A DNA stretch of 8,489 nt from Oscillospiraceae bacterium. GTDB taxonomy: Bacteria > Bacillota > Clostridia > Oscillospirales > Oscillospiraceae. Positions 1-6,321 of this stretch are shown here, piece by piece. Location: NCBI GenBank assembly GCA_902783825.1, contig CACZSJ010000190.1, positions 1 through 8,489 of the forward strand, given 5' to 3'. Within the stretch, counting starts at the first letter, position 1. Each line of letters begins with the position of its first letter. A model generated the notes under the pieces. It was not told the origin of the DNA, searched no databases, and saw only the letters and a program-made list of their open reading frames with translations. The position numbers were made by a program, and so were the translations under genes.

Positions 1-171
1 CTCCCGTTTGTTGTTTGGCGCTGGGTATCGATGCTCTTTTATCCGGGGCCCGTTGCAGTTTTTGCATTGATTTAGGTCTTGAGCAATTTCTGTTTCAAAA
101 ATATCTGGATCGTCATTTACAACATTTAATTCCCGAATCCCCAGTTCCTGCGTCCGCTTCATATTGATCAT
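1..171 (-). CDS. Unrecognised protein, N-terminal part, CxxC motif
   Basis: The minus strand reads openly for 57 codons from ATG at 171 and runs off the left edge, so only the N-terminus is visible. A GGGGAGAAAG ribosome binding site lies just upstream of the ATG; a second ATG three codons in (162) is possible but less well placed. The product begins MINMKRTQELGIRELN, continues with an acidic stretch (DDPDIFETE) and has a CKNC pair at residues 36-39, which might bind a metal if a second pair follows outside the window. An extended -10 box at 210-218 sits at a sensible distance. The gene diverges from the recombinase pair. No family is recognised, and the reading rests on the open frame, the ribosome binding site and the promoter. 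Confidence 0.6.
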   Translation of the reverse strand, partial: MINMKRTQELGIRELNVVNDDPDIFETEIAQDLNQCKNCNGPRIKEHRYPAPNNKRE

Positions 172-209
172 TTCTTTCTCCCCAAATGCTTTCTATTAGT
201 TTTATTGTA

Positions 210-218
210 AGTATAGCA
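210..218 (-). promoter_or_regulatory. Extended -10 promoter for the left-edge gene
   Basis: Read on the minus strand the sequence is TGCTATACT: a TGn extension directly before a near-consensus TATACT. No good -35 is seen at 17 bp, which suits an extended -10 promoter. Transcription would begin near 203, giving a leader of about 30 nt that includes the ribosome binding site of the gene starting at 171. Confidence 0.45.
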
Positions 219-330
219 CAAACGCAAAGCAGAAAAAAGCCTACGTAAAACTTTACTAAACGCCTTTCTTGTACTTTTGTTGCGGCATAATAGATGTAGC
301 AAAAGGTTCCTTTCGCGAAAAAAACAAACA

Positions 331-363
331 AGGACCTCCTGTGATGGCCACGCAAGAGGTCCT
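331..363. repeat. Perfect 8-bp inverted repeat before recombinase 1
   Basis: AGGACCTC (331-338) and GAGGTCCT (356-363) are perfect reverse complements separated by 17 nt. The right arm ends one base before the GGAAAGG ribosome binding site (364-370) of the gene starting at 376. As RNA it would form a hairpin beside, not over, that site. As DNA it could be an operator or a recombinase binding site. A separate 10-bp palindrome, TTTCGCGAAA, lies at 311-320. No T-run follows, so it is not a terminator. Confidence 0.5.
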
Positions 364-375
364 GGAAAGGAAAAA

Positions 376-1977
376 ATGTATTCACTCCCCACAAAAAAGT
401 CTTTCACCACAAGCAATCCCAACATCAATGCTCTTCTGCGCTATACGCCCCACGAGGATGGAACGATCCGCATCAGCGGCTATGCTGTGGACGCGAAGAC
501 CGGGATCCGTTTGGACGGCGTCAAGGCCAAGGTCAAGCAGGCAAAGGCACCGGAAGACATCGCGCTGAAAGAAGGCTATCTGATTCAAGCAATTCTCGCT
601 GATCTCCCCAGTGTCAACTCTTCTCCGCGGACGCACCACAGTGCTTTCCCGGACGGTTATGTCAGCAGTGCTTTCCGGGAACTCCTGGAAGGTGGAGACA
701 ACATTTCCCCCTCTTGGAACCCCAAGACGCGCGACGAACACATGGCCTATTTTCGGCGCAACATTCTTCCGTTCCTTTCAGCTCTTGAAGCAGCAAATCT
801 GGTGATGACAGAGACGGATCTGGAGGCTCTGAAAGAGTCACTCATCCGCCAGGCCGCGGAGAACAAGAAGAGCAAGCAGAACATGCGCAGCATCCAGCAG
901 ACCGTAAACAAATCGCTTGCCGCAGCGGAGAAGATTTACTCTCGGATGTGCGAGATTCATTCTGAACTGCCGGAAATTCACCTGCACAACGGGGCACGCA
1001 TTACCAAGTTCCAGCCCGAACAGGCGAAATCGCTTCCGCCTGCGATTCGCTACCGCATGATCTGCCTGTTGGAGGCAGCGGTAGATGACGACCCCAACTT
1101 CGCTTTCCACGCTATCCTTATGTTCGCCTTCGGCCTGCGCGACGGCGAAGCCTGCGCCGTCACGAAGCAACAGGTAATCTATCATAAGACCCGTGTGTTA
1201 GTCAGTGTGGAACAACAAGTCAAGGATGGCGAAGTAACCGATATCCTAAAAACCAGCAATTCTTATCGGGTCGTGGTTGGCCCCTATTGGCCGCGGATCA
1301 TGATGCAGCGATGTGAGGATCGCCTCGCCGCTATGGGCGAAGAAATCTCTCCGTACATTGATGTCTCTGAATTCTCCTCCAGACTGAAGGTGATGCTCCA
1401 ACGCAGCGGGTGTGAAGCGGGTTTCTTCCGCGCCGCGCAGGTGTTGATGGACCATTATCCAGACAAAGTTGACGATTCGATCAATCTTGACGTCACGTCT
1501 TATATTCTGCGTCGCGACTATGCCTCACGAGCCCGAAACATCTGCGGTCTCTCTAACGATGAAATCGACGCCTTGCTCGGTCACAAGCGCATGTGGGGCG
1601 TGAAACGGAGTCAAGTCAACACGGCACGAACCGATGACCAGGCCAAGATTGCTGAAAAGCTGGAACGCTTCGTCTACAATCCCGAAATCTCTCTCAATCC
1701 CGAGTTCGCTCCGATTTCTCTCTTCCCAGATCAGGACATGACTCTTATCCCGTTCAATGCCTACGTATTCCGCAACGACAGCTACTTGCCTCTCTTGGTG
1801 GAACTGTGTCTCACTGCCTCGGAGCCTAACGAGGAGATCGCGCTCGTCACGAATACGGATGCCAAGGTCATTGATCACAGCGACACGTTCACGCCCGTAA
1901 AGCGTGAAATTATCGGTCTTGCGCACCAAGACCCAGATGAAGAATCAAACAAGGAGGAAGCGACTCATGAAGATTAA
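376..1977 (+). CDS. Tyrosine-recombinase-like protein 1 (533 aa)
   Basis: Probable DNA strand-exchange protein of the phage-integrase superfamily, acting on mobile DNA. The frame is open from 277, but the start at 376 is chosen because GGAAAGG stands 5 nt before it. A basic N-terminal region (1-60) precedes a helical core-binding-like region (about 110-220) and a C-terminal catalytic-like domain. Visible motifs are FGLRDGEA (box I Arg255), LKTS (Lys292), YILRRDYAS (box II Arg379 with Tyr376 at the usual His position) and LLGH (His403). The usual nucleophile, Tyr about 9 residues after that His, is absent; the nearest candidate is Tyr434 (RFVYN), 31 residues on. About 100 residues follow it, so the protein is much longer than a typical 300-400 aa integrase. 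The next gene overlaps by 11 nt. The superfamily is fairly sure; catalytic competence is not. It could be an accessory recombinase needing its partner. Confidence 0.8.
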   Translation: MYSLPTKKSFTTSNPNINALLRYTPHEDGTIRISGYAVDAKTGIRLDGVKAKVKQAKAPEDIALKEGYLIQAILADLPSVNSSPRTHHSAFPDGYVSSAFRELLEGGDNISPSWNPKTRDEHMAYFRRNILPFLSALEAANLVMTETDLEALKESLIRQAAENKKSKQNMRSIQQTVNKSLAAAEKIYSRMCEIHSELPEIHLHNGARITKFQPEQAKSLPPAIRYRMICLLEAAVDDDPNFAFHAILMFAFGLRDGEACAVTKQQVIYHKTRVLVSVEQQVKDGEVTDILKTSNSYRVVVGPYWPRIMMQRCEDRLAAMGEEISPYIDVSEFSSRLKVMLQRSGCEAGFFRAAQVLMDHYPDKVDDSINLDVTSYILRRDYASRARNICGLSNDEIDALLGHKRMWGVKRSQVNTARTDDQAKIAEKLERFVYNPEISLNPEFAPISLFPDQDMTLIPFNAYVFRNDSYLPLLVELCLTASEPNEEIALVTNTDAKVIDHSDTFTPVKREIIGLAHQDPDEESNKEEATHED

Positions 1978-3556
1978 AGGCACTGCCTGGGAAGACAGTC
2001 GTAGCCACATTGTTCCTGAGGAAGATCATGCTGCCGCATACAATGGCTCTCTCGTCCTCAATGAATGCGAGATGCGTTTCTCCCTACAGCAGCAGAAGCA
2101 TGGCGCCTATTTATATCGCGGAACGATCAGCGCCATCTCCCCCGCCACCGGGAGGGTAATCAACATTACCCTCCCCGCGAAGGAAGATAGCGATGCGAAA
2201 GAAAAGAAAGCCAGTATAAACCTGTATACAAATCTTGACCTCTGTGAGGACATCAAGGCTTATGTGGAGGATCGGGCTTTTGCCCTGTATAGCATGTTCG
2301 CCGAAACGATCAGCCGACTTCTTCACGGCACCGCGCGCAAGGAAACGATCACGCCTGCTCTGGCCTACAGTATCCACGGCCATCGCTACATCGACTATGC
2401 CCACCCCAAGGCCTCGGAGAATACCAAAACTCGCCATTACAAGAAACTGTCCAAGCTTTTTTCTCGAATGCCTCACAATCCTATGGCAGAATTCTCTTTG
2501 CGTCAGACGCGCGACTTCCTGCGTGAAAACGGAGTCCACCCCAAAACTACTGAAGAGCTTCGCGGCTTCTGGCGCTATTGCCTCGAACAGGGAATCTGTC
2601 TTGGCGCAGATCCTTTTCCTGTTCAAAACAAGAGGAAGCACTCTGCTGAAGAGATGACCGGAAAGGCTATCAGGCCGGACGAACTCTCCGAGAGTACCCA
2701 GGTAGAGGTATATAAGACTTGTCTTGAGGACCCTTCCGGACCCAATTGCGGCATGGCACTCATGCTCTGGGCAAACACGGCAAGCAAGGAGGCCTGTTCT
2801 CTTAAATGGAAGCAGATCCATTTCCATGAGGAGGATCCGGACTTGGTATCTGTCGTTATATTAAAATCCGAGTACGCCGGGGCGACCCATATCTATACGC
2901 GGCCCGTTTTTCCGCAAGCAGCCCGCATTCTGAAAAGGCGGTATATGCAGCTGCGTGAGCGGTATTCTGTCAAGGCTCTGGACACGATGAACGTCGTATG
3001 CCCCCTGAGCAGTGACAGGGAAGCCATGTCTGCCGACGACCTGATCAAATACACTTCCACCCTTCTCCGTGTCTGCGGCGTGCTGAACGGGACCTTTGCC
3101 GAGCTCCGCGAACCTAAAAAGGCCGTTTCCCGGAAGCTCGCCGCAAATACATACCGCGCAAATCTGGTTCGCCGCTGCGGTCTGGAGGATGATCCCTATA
3201 CGGTGAAGTATCTATGCGGGGAATCCTTGCTTGGCAATACCAGCAGCGATAATTACATTTCCTTTTCCGATGATGACGCACTCCTTCGCCTGTACACGAT
3301 CATGCGTGTCCTGCAGCCCGTTGAGGAGTACGCAGAAACCATGCAACATGACGTTCTTGACAGTGGACGGCATCTCTATCGAATCTTTCCGAAGAAGACT
3401 AATCATTGCGCCGGTGCGAAGGTAAGCCTGCGACTGGCGCCTGGGGAAGGCTTTGAGTTGAAGTGTCTGCATGGCCTCGCTGGAAATATCATGGTCCGCG
3501 AAGCGGGAGCAGATGGAAAGCCAAAGCGTAAATCTCGCAGGAAAAACGCCTCATAA
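1967..3556 (+). CDS. Tyrosine-recombinase-like protein 2, degenerate (529 aa)
   Basis: Partner gene of the upstream recombinase. The ATG at 1967 has an AAGGAGG site 9 nt upstream (1951-1957) inside the end of the first gene, and the reading frames overlap by 11 nt, so translation is probably coupled. The architecture mirrors the first protein: a beta-rich N-terminal segment (about 25-70), a helical region (about 90-220), then a catalytic-like domain. By alignment the box I segment NTASKEACSLKW (270-281) carries Ala272 where the catalytic Arg belongs. LKS (Lys300) and TYRANL (Arg397) are kept, the two His positions are Asn394 and Glu419, and Tyr430 (DNYISF) falls close to the usual nucleophile spacing. 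The C-terminus is very basic (KPKRKSRRK). Loss of Arg I suggests little activity alone; a structural or regulatory subunit of a heteromeric recombinase is the likely role. Superfamily membership is inferred from motif order. Confidence 0.7.
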   Translation: MKIKGTAWEDSRSHIVPEEDHAAAYNGSLVLNECEMRFSLQQQKHGAYLYRGTISAISPATGRVINITLPAKEDSDAKEKKASINLYTNLDLCEDIKAYVEDRAFALYSMFAETISRLLHGTARKETITPALAYSIHGHRYIDYAHPKASENTKTRHYKKLSKLFSRMPHNPMAEFSLRQTRDFLRENGVHPKTTEELRGFWRYCLEQGICLGADPFPVQNKRKHSAEEMTGKAIRPDELSESTQVEVYKTCLEDPSGPNCGMALMLWANTASKEACSLKWKQIHFHEEDPDLVSVVILKSEYAGATHIYTRPVFPQAARILKRRYMQLRERYSVKALDTMNVVCPLSSDREAMSADDLIKYTSTLLRVCGVLNGTFAELREPKKAVSRKLAANTYRANLVRRCGLEDDPYTVKYLCGESLLGNTSSDNYISFSDDDALLRLYTIMRVLQPVEEYAETMQHDVLDSGRHLYRIFPKKTNHCAGAKVSLRLAPGEGFELKCLHGLAGNIMVREAGADGKPKRKSRRKNAS

Positions 3557-3610
3557 TACTGGGGTCAAAGGGCGATCGAGGTACCGCCGCCTTCGGCCGC
3601 ACAGACGAAC

Positions 3611-3642
3611 AAGAAAAGCGGTCAGGCTGGGCCTGACCGCTT
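3611..3642 (-). terminator. Intrinsic terminator after the XRE regulator
   Basis: AAGCGGTCAGGC (3616-3627) and GCCTGACCGCTT (3631-3642) form a perfect 12-bp stem with a 3-nt loop. On the minus strand the stem runs into TTTTCTT. It begins 4 nt after the stop codon of the minus-strand XRE gene. In the plus direction no T-run follows, though the hairpin might still slow transcription from the recombinase operon. Confidence 0.85.
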
Positions 3643-3646
3643 GGGC

Positions 3647-3961
3647 TTACTTCTTGCTATTCAATTCTTTCATAATGCCGAGAATATACGACAAGGAATC
3701 CGGTTTCAGCTTTTTCGCTTCAGCGATAAACTCCTTTAATGCCTCTGGGTTTTGGTTATCCTCGTCGAAGAACTCTTTCGGCGTAACACCAAGATACTCG
3801 CAAATATAGAAAAAGGATTGCATGGCAGGAAGTGACTTCTTGTTTTCAATGTTATTGATGTAGTTGTTCGCTTGTCCCAGTGATAACGACATGTCCCGCG
3901 CAGATACACCTTTCAGTGTCCGCAATTTTGCAAGTCGTTCCGGAACAAAATCCTCATACAT
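3647..3961 (-). CDS. XRE-family transcriptional regulator (104 aa)
   Basis: Small DNA-binding regulator, predicted cytoplasmic. The protein begins MYEDFVPERLAKLR; the frame extends 13 codons further up, but the ATG at 3961 is favoured because AAAGGGGTGGGG lies just before it. A single helix-turn-helix of the Cro/CI (XRE) type fills residues 8-65: RLAKLRTLKGVSARDMS, then LGQANNYINNIENKKS as the recognition-helix part, then the YLGVTPKEFFD cap typical of the family. A helical lysine-rich tail (70-104) may dimerise. A TACAAT -10 box lies at 3989-3994 on the minus strand without a convincing -35. It diverges from the SLOG gene across about 150 bp containing an inverted repeat (4019-4036), so autoregulation and control of that neighbour are likely. 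A terminator follows 4 nt after the stop. Confidence 0.88.
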   Translation of the reverse strand: MYEDFVPERLAKLRTLKGVSARDMSLSLGQANNYINNIENKKSLPAMQSFFYICEYLGVTPKEFFDEDNQNPEALKEFIAEAKKLKPDSLSYILGIMKELNSKK

Positions 3962-4018
3962 CAGCCCCACCCCTTTCCATTGCAATAGATTGTACCTCAC
4001 GCATGCTCAATATTCGCT

Positions 4019-4036
4019 AAACACAAGAGGGTGTTT
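4019..4036. promoter_or_regulatory. Inverted-repeat operator candidate, XRE/SLOG divergon
   Basis: AAACAC (4019-4024) and GTGTTT (4031-4036) are perfect reverse complements with a 6-nt spacer. The site ends 3 nt before the -35 box of the plus-strand SLOG promoter and lies upstream of the XRE start. An 18-bp dyad in a divergent promoter region beside an XRE gene is a typical operator arrangement; binding by this regulator is inferred. Confidence 0.45.
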
Positions 4037-4039
4037 GGA

Positions 4040-4068
4040 TTGACATGCTAAATTATATCTATTACAAT
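4040..4068 (+). promoter_or_regulatory. Consensus sigma-A promoter for the SLOG gene
   Basis: A perfect -35 TTGACA (4040-4045), a 17-bp spacer and TACAAT (4063-4068) give a strong housekeeping-type promoter. Transcription should start near 4075, about 36 nt before the chosen ATG at 4111. This also excludes the in-frame ATG at 4045, which lies inside the promoter. Confidence 0.85.
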
Positions 4069-4110
4069 GGAGAATGTAAAAAAGTTAATCTATCACGAGG
4101 GGCGATTGAA

Positions 4111-4593
4111 ATGGGTGGTCGGACCTGTTGTGTGACAGGGCATAGAGATATCGCAAGAGATCAGATCGATTACGTGAAGGAGGCACTAAAGCAGGAGATC
4201 GATTACGCGCTTGCCGAGGGATATACGGATTTTATCTTTGGTTTTGCAGAGGGCGTAGACCAATTCTTTGCGGAAGCCGTGCTGGAAAAGAAAAAGCTCA
4301 ACCCGGAACTGCGGCTGATTGCTGCGATCCCCACACAGCAAAGACTAAGCAGCTTGCAAAGAAAAGCGGAGGCTACAGTTTTATTGGACGCCTGTTGTGA
4401 GATCGTGGTCATTTCGGAAAAGTATCTGCCGAACGTTTATGAAAAACGAAATCGATATATGCTTGAACGATCCGACCGCGTGATTGCAGTCTATGACGGA
4501 AGGGAAAAGGGCGGAACAGCCGGTACGATCCGGCTGAGCCGCAAACTGAACAAAGAGCTGCGCGAAATCTCCGTTACTCCAGCAAAGATATAA
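4111..4593 (+). CDS. SLOG-superfamily protein, YpsA/DUF1273 type (160 aa)
   Basis: Rossmann-like SLOG fold protein of the YpsA (formerly DUF1273) type. SLOG domains are thought to bind nucleotide-derived ligands; the exact ligand is not known from sequence. The ATG at 4111 has GAGGGG at 4097-4102, 8 nt upstream, and lies downstream of the predicted transcription start. Family landmarks in order: CCVTGHRDI (6-14, with the GHR motif), the GFAEGVDQFFAE loop (44-55) after the second strand, AAIPTQQ (71-77), an RNRYMLERSDRVIAVYDG stretch (113-130) and GGTAGTIRLS (134-143). The length matches compact single-domain members. It diverges from the XRE gene and probably forms a two-gene regulated unit with it. 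In Bacillus and Staphylococcus YpsA relatives have been linked to cell division; on mobile DNA other SLOG proteins serve in signalling or defence. Its role here is unknown. Confidence 0.85.
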   Translation: MGGRTCCVTGHRDIARDQIDYVKEALKQEIDYALAEGYTDFIFGFAEGVDQFFAEAVLEKKKLNPELRLIAAIPTQQRLSSLQRKAEATVLLDACCEIVVISEKYLPNVYEKRNRYMLERSDRVIAVYDGREKGGTAGTIRLSRKLNKELREISVTPAKI

Positions 4594-4740
4594 CCGGACA
4601 GATAAAGTTGTGCCGATGGATTCCTGCAGCCGGCATGGGATGCACTGGTCCGTTAGGAAAAGCTGACACGAAACCGGAGCGCGGAAAAGGTGCGATGGTC
4701 GACGCGCTTTGGACTCACTCAACCGCATTTGCAAATACTT

Positions 4741-4775
4741 TTGGGGCAAGCCTTCAGACGAAAGGCTTGCCCCAA
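4741..4775. terminator. Perfect 14-bp hairpin between convergent genes
   Basis: TTGGGGCAAGCCTT (4741-4754) and AAGGCTTGCCCCAA (4762-4775) pair perfectly around a 7-nt loop. It starts 148 nt after the SLOG stop and lies 25 nt beyond the stop of the minus-strand operon at 4800. The T-tracts are weak on both sides (TCTTGCTGTT on plus; AAAAGTATT on minus), so it is called a shared bidirectional terminator on stem strength and position. The stretch 4594-4740 holds nothing else I can recognise. Confidence 0.7.
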
Positions 4776-4799
4776 TCTTGCTGTTGATCTCTGTTGTTA

Positions 4800-5180
4800 C
4801 TATGCCGCACTACCCTCCTGCAGGCGGAGATTAAACGCCGTGTACAACACATATTGGTAGTTCATCTCTTCGTCTGCATACTCGTACATCCGGCCCTCTG
4901 CCACGACCAGCCACTTTCTCACCTTGCTGATCAGTTCGTTTGTCTCGGAATCAAAGCGTTTCACTACAAACTCATAGATACCGTTTTCCAGGAAGTAGCC
5001 AAAGCTGTCAAAGCGGGCATTGCTCTTGCGGCTGCGTATCTCAAACAGGCGGCGAAGATAATAATTGGGGTGCGGTCCTACCACACGCGCGATATAGGTT
5101 TTGAAGTAATTGCCTTCCTGATGATACAGACGGTAGCGATAAATCAGACTGCTGCTGTCAATTTGCGTTACTTTCCTCAT
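4800..5180 (-). CDS. Unrecognised 126-aa protein, last gene of int operon
   Basis: No family is recognised. The start ATG at 5180 overlaps the stop of the preceding gene as ATGA, and a GGAGGAGGG site lies directly upstream, so it is almost certainly translated and coupled. The protein is rich in aromatic and charged residues (for example LIYRYRLYHQEGNYFKTYI near the N-terminus and YEYADEEMNYQYVLY near residues 98-112), with alternating hydrophobic stretches that suggest a mostly beta fold. There is no signal peptide, membrane helix or Cys motif. It is the distal gene of a five-gene operon led by xis and int, followed 25 nt later by a hairpin terminator. A role tied to the two HTH proteins upstream is inferred only from the tight coupling. 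Confidence 0.8.
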   Translation of the reverse strand: MRKVTQIDSSSLIYRYRLYHQEGNYFKTYIARVVGPHPNYYLRRLFEIRSRKSNARFDSFGYFLENGIYEFVVKRFDSETNELISKVRKWLVVAEGRMYEYADEEMNYQYVLYTAFNLRLQEGSAA

Positions 5181-5629
5181 ACGCCCTCCTCCAATGCATA
5201 CTTCGCACGAAATGCCTCCGGCTCCATATTCAGATAGGCAGCAAGGGTCGCGATATGTCTCTCCATGGGCTCAGCACTGATGCAAAGCCGCCTGGCCCAC
5301 TCTCTGGACCCCACGCCGAGCAATGACGCCAATTGAGTCAAGGTCAGGTTTTCGCACCGGCGAAACACGCCGATGCAGTTCCCCGCGCTTGTGGCATTCT
5401 TCCGCGTTCTCTGATCACCCATGCGCAACTGCGATTCATCATATTCTCTCAGCAATTCGTCCACGGAAACCTCCAGAGCAGTCGCCAATCGCAGATAAAC
5501 CTCCATGGATCTGGTCTCACTGCGATCCTCTTCCAGCAGCTTAAGCGTCTGCACACTGATTCCACATTTCTCCTGAAGCCTGTAATAACCGAGACGGCGT
5601 TTGCGTCTCCAAAAAGCTACACCTGTCAT
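5177..5629 (-). CDS. Tandem helix-turn-helix protein (150 aa)
   Basis: Predicted DNA-binding protein with two helix-turn-helix-like units. The ATG at 5629 overlaps the preceding stop as ATGA, and GGGGAGGA stands 6 nt upstream; 15 further codons upstream are open but lack that site. The first unit (about 5-60) is XRE-like: RLGYYRLQEKCGISVQTLKLLEED, then YLRLATALEVSVDELL. After a polar linker (65-80) a second unit (about 85-143) reads VFRRCENLTLTQLASLLGVG, then a helix leading to LAAYLNMEPEAFRAKY, which repeats the XRE layout more loosely. The short first loop and the linker make it unlike a plain Cro-type repressor. It lies between the XRE-DUF3883 gene and the 126-aa gene, coupled to both, so it may act in the same complex or regulate the element. 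The regulatory function is inferred. Confidence 0.85.
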   Translation of the reverse strand: MTGVAFWRRKRRLGYYRLQEKCGISVQTLKLLEEDRSETRSMEVYLRLATALEVSVDELLREYDESQLRMGDQRTRKNATSAGNCIGVFRRCENLTLTQLASLLGVGSREWARRLCISAEPMERHIATLAAYLNMEPEAFRAKYALEEGV

Positions 5630-6321
5630 GCCGCATCCTCCCCGGAAACGAGGAACGCCGTCGGAGCAAAGCATAGGGTCATCAGCTCTTTCGGTGTATA
5701 GATTTTCAATTTAGGGGTTCCCTCCAAATCGTAGATTCGATGGAGCTCATAGGGGATCCGCTCCCTATAGCAATGCTCCATATAGGCCTTCTCACCCGCG
5801 GACATCACAAAGGGGATGTTCCTCTTATCCACGGTCGTTTTCACTTCCACATAGAGCGGTGCGCCGGCCAAAGTAAAAGAGAAGATGTCGAAGCCCCGAC
5901 TGATATCCATCGCAAAATTGGCGTCAACTCCATTTTCGTATCCGGTACCCGCCAGCTTCTCCCGCTCCCATTGTGCGGCGAGCTGCTCTCCGCGGTAACC
6001 CACATCAGCCTGGCGCTCCCAAGCCCTTCTGCAAGCCTGCTTGGCCGCTTCGTTGGTCTCGGGGATGGCGGGCAGCATAGGAACAACCTGGTCAAAGCGA
6101 TTGTTCACGAGAGCATCCATACTGAGGCCGAAGAATTGAGCAAGACGTCTAAACTTCCAGATTTGCAGGCCGAACTGCCCCCGCTCGATACGGCTGATGT
6201 CCAAAGCGCAGACACCGCAGCGATCCGCCAACTGCTGCTGGGAGAGACCGTGGTGCATGCGTAAAAGCAGCACCACGCTCTTCGGGGCGGAGATGGTGGA
6301 CGGCTTTCTTCCTCTCCGCAT
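5626..6321 (-). CDS. XRE-HTH fused to DUF3883 (NO VEIN, PD-(D/E)XK-like) domain
   Basis: A fusion of a DNA-binding and a nuclease-fold domain, 231 aa. Residues 14-72 are a clear XRE helix-turn-helix (LRMHHGLSQQQLADRCGV, then LDISRIERGQ, then FFGLSMDALVNN). Residues about 107-215 match the DUF3883 / NO VEIN C-terminal domain: an RGEQLAAQWERE helix, GFDIFSF with Asp145, YVEVKTT with Glu159 and Lys161, then SAGEKAY and a YELHRIYDLE strand. The D...ExK arrangement is that of the PD-(D/E)XK fold, and the visible acidic and Lys residues look intact, so DNA cleavage is possible but not shown. DUF3883 domains often occur in restriction and defence genes. The ATG at 6321 overlaps the integrase stop (TAATG), with GGAGGG upstream. 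It could be a targeted nuclease, an anti-defence factor or a regulator. The domain call is by motif recollection. Confidence 0.82.
   Translation of the reverse strand: MRRGRKPSTISAPKSVVLLLRMHHGLSQQQLADRCGVCALDISRIERGQFGLQIWKFRRLAQFFGLSMDALVNNRFDQVVPMLPAIPETNEAAKQACRRAWERQADVGYRGEQLAAQWEREKLAGTGYENGVDANFAMDISRGFDIFSFTLAGAPLYVEVKTTVDKRNIPFVMSAGEKAYMEHCYRERIPYELHRIYDLEGTPKLKIYTPKELMTLCFAPTAFLVSGEDAA

Noticed and set aside
277..375. Upstream extension of recombinase 1 to ATG at 277
   Set aside because: The 33 extra residues have no ribosome binding site, run through the dyads and do not resemble family sequence; ATG at 376 has GGAAAGG at 5 nt.
2111..2827. Long minus-strand open frame (238 codons) opposite recombinase 2
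   Set aside because: It lies wholly opposite a well-supported gene with motifs, has no ribosome binding site and no recognisable domain.
4045..4110. In-frame ATG at 4045 that would lengthen the SLOG protein by 22 residues
   Set aside because: The ATG lies within the -35/spacer of a consensus promoter, upstream of the predicted transcription start, and has no ribosome binding site; ATG at 4111 has a good one.
4741..4775. Hairpin considered as an attachment-site or transposon inverted-repeat end
   Set aside because: No second copy was seen elsewhere in the window, and its position between convergent stop codons fits a terminator.
5740..6264. Plus-strand open frame (174 codons) opposite the XRE-DUF3883 gene
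   Set aside because: There is no ribosome binding site, and it is a complete shadow of a gene with two recognisable domains.
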